Source: Alphaproteobacteria bacterium (lineage in GTDB: Bacteria > Pseudomonadota > Alphaproteobacteria > Ferrovibrionales > Ferrovibrionaceae). Taken from it: a DNA stretch of 64,000 nucleotides. The notes under the pieces are model-generated. The model did not search any database. It was not told the DNA's origin and saw nothing but the letters and a program-made list of their open reading frames with translations. The position numbers and the translations under genes are program-made. Positions 63,968 through 64,000 of the stretch are shown piece by piece; the stretch's first letter is position 1, and each line of letters begins with the position of its first letter. Where the stretch lies: NCBI GenBank assembly GCA_017307375.1, contig JAFKFH010000022.1, forward strand, positions 62,001 to 126,000. Reading direction: 5' to 3'.

Positions 63968-64000
63968 ATGCAAGATGCCACCAGGATCGTCGTCAACCCG
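63968..64000 (+). CDS. Start of a gene divergent from LysR, cut by the window end
   Basis: An ATG at 63968 opens a frame MQDATRIVVNP that runs to the window end (11 codons). It has a weak GAGGG upstream (63951-63956). Too short to identify; its divergent position suggests a LysR-regulated metabolic gene. Confidence 0.45.
   Translation, partial: MQDATRIVVNP

Overview
The window is a gene-dense stretch of a high-GC alphaproteobacterial chromosome. The evidence for this placement is a CcrM-type GANTC methyltransferase next to rnhB, the cluster dciA-dsbA-smc divergent from mutY, FixL-type heme PAS domains, DUF599 and DUF1223 proteins, orphan ABC_sub_bind proteins and very G/C-rich third codon positions. 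The gene set fits the Rhodospirillales/Hyphomicrobiales grade; I cannot name a genus. No phage, IS element, CRISPR array or rRNA is visible. One tRNA-Gln(UUG) is present.

Layout. 1-4.1 kb: a minus-strand cobalamin uptake operon (SAM methyltransferase, btuB-type TonB receptor, btuF-type binding protein cut by the window edge) behind a cobalamin riboswitch, with an extra 20-bp palindrome just before the first gene. 4.2-14.6 kb: a serine beta-lactamase-like hydrolase, then a chromosome-maintenance block: an unknown gene coupled to smc, a DsbA-like oxidoreductase, dciA, mutY, ccrM and rnhB. Two DnaA boxes, each followed directly by a CcrM (GANTC) site, lie upstream of the dsbA-smc promoter. 14.6-19.1 kb: DUF599, a crotonase and three orphan ABC_sub_bind proteins. 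19.4-27.1 kb: signalling (histidine kinase, receiver, receiver-adenylate cyclase; an acyl-CoA synthetase; a hybrid kinase with two FixL-type heme PAS domains).

27.1-39.2 kb: a CGNR-type regulator divergent from an EamA exporter, an MFS transporter, a radical SAM protein, moaB, a lytic transglycosylase, a cysteine-free family-4-like uracil-DNA glycosylase, ETF-quinone oxidoreductase, a TPR lipoprotein, ispE and tRNA-Gln. 39.2-43.3 kb: an EamA transporter, two tandemly duplicated EAL phosphodiesterases and a porin; a fragment of the porin 3' end between the EAL genes records the duplication. 43.5-48.7 kb: an arginine-dependent acid resistance cluster (APC antiporter, adiA-type decarboxylase, adiC). 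48.7-54.9 kb: an orphan MCE protein, an HpcH/HpaI aldolase, a NUDIX hydrolase, DUF1223, a small ribbon-helix-helix operon with its own operator, and a chemoreceptor with a long charged helix. 54.9-58.9 kb: aconitase with a histone-H1-like N-terminal extension, and a second crotonase. 58.9-64 kb: a five-gene metal-uptake-like operon (DUF2946, DJ-1/PfpI, copper-uptake-associated protein, a small alpha-CTD-like protein, TonB receptor), then a LysR regulator divergent from a gene cut by the window end.

Many genes are translationally coupled by 4-nt start/stop overlaps (btu operon, smc-orf, DUF599-crotonase-SBP, kinase-receiver-cyclase, APC-adiA, RHH-orf, PfpI-Cu protein). Several genes have a -10 box only 6-7 nt before the start codon and may have leaderless mRNAs (dciA, the CGNR regulator, DUF2946). 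The observations I rate highest are the DnaA-box/GANTC modules by the smc operon, the H1-like tail on aconitase, the porin-EAL duplication, the double heme-PAS kinase, and the alpha-CTD-like protein in the metal operon.
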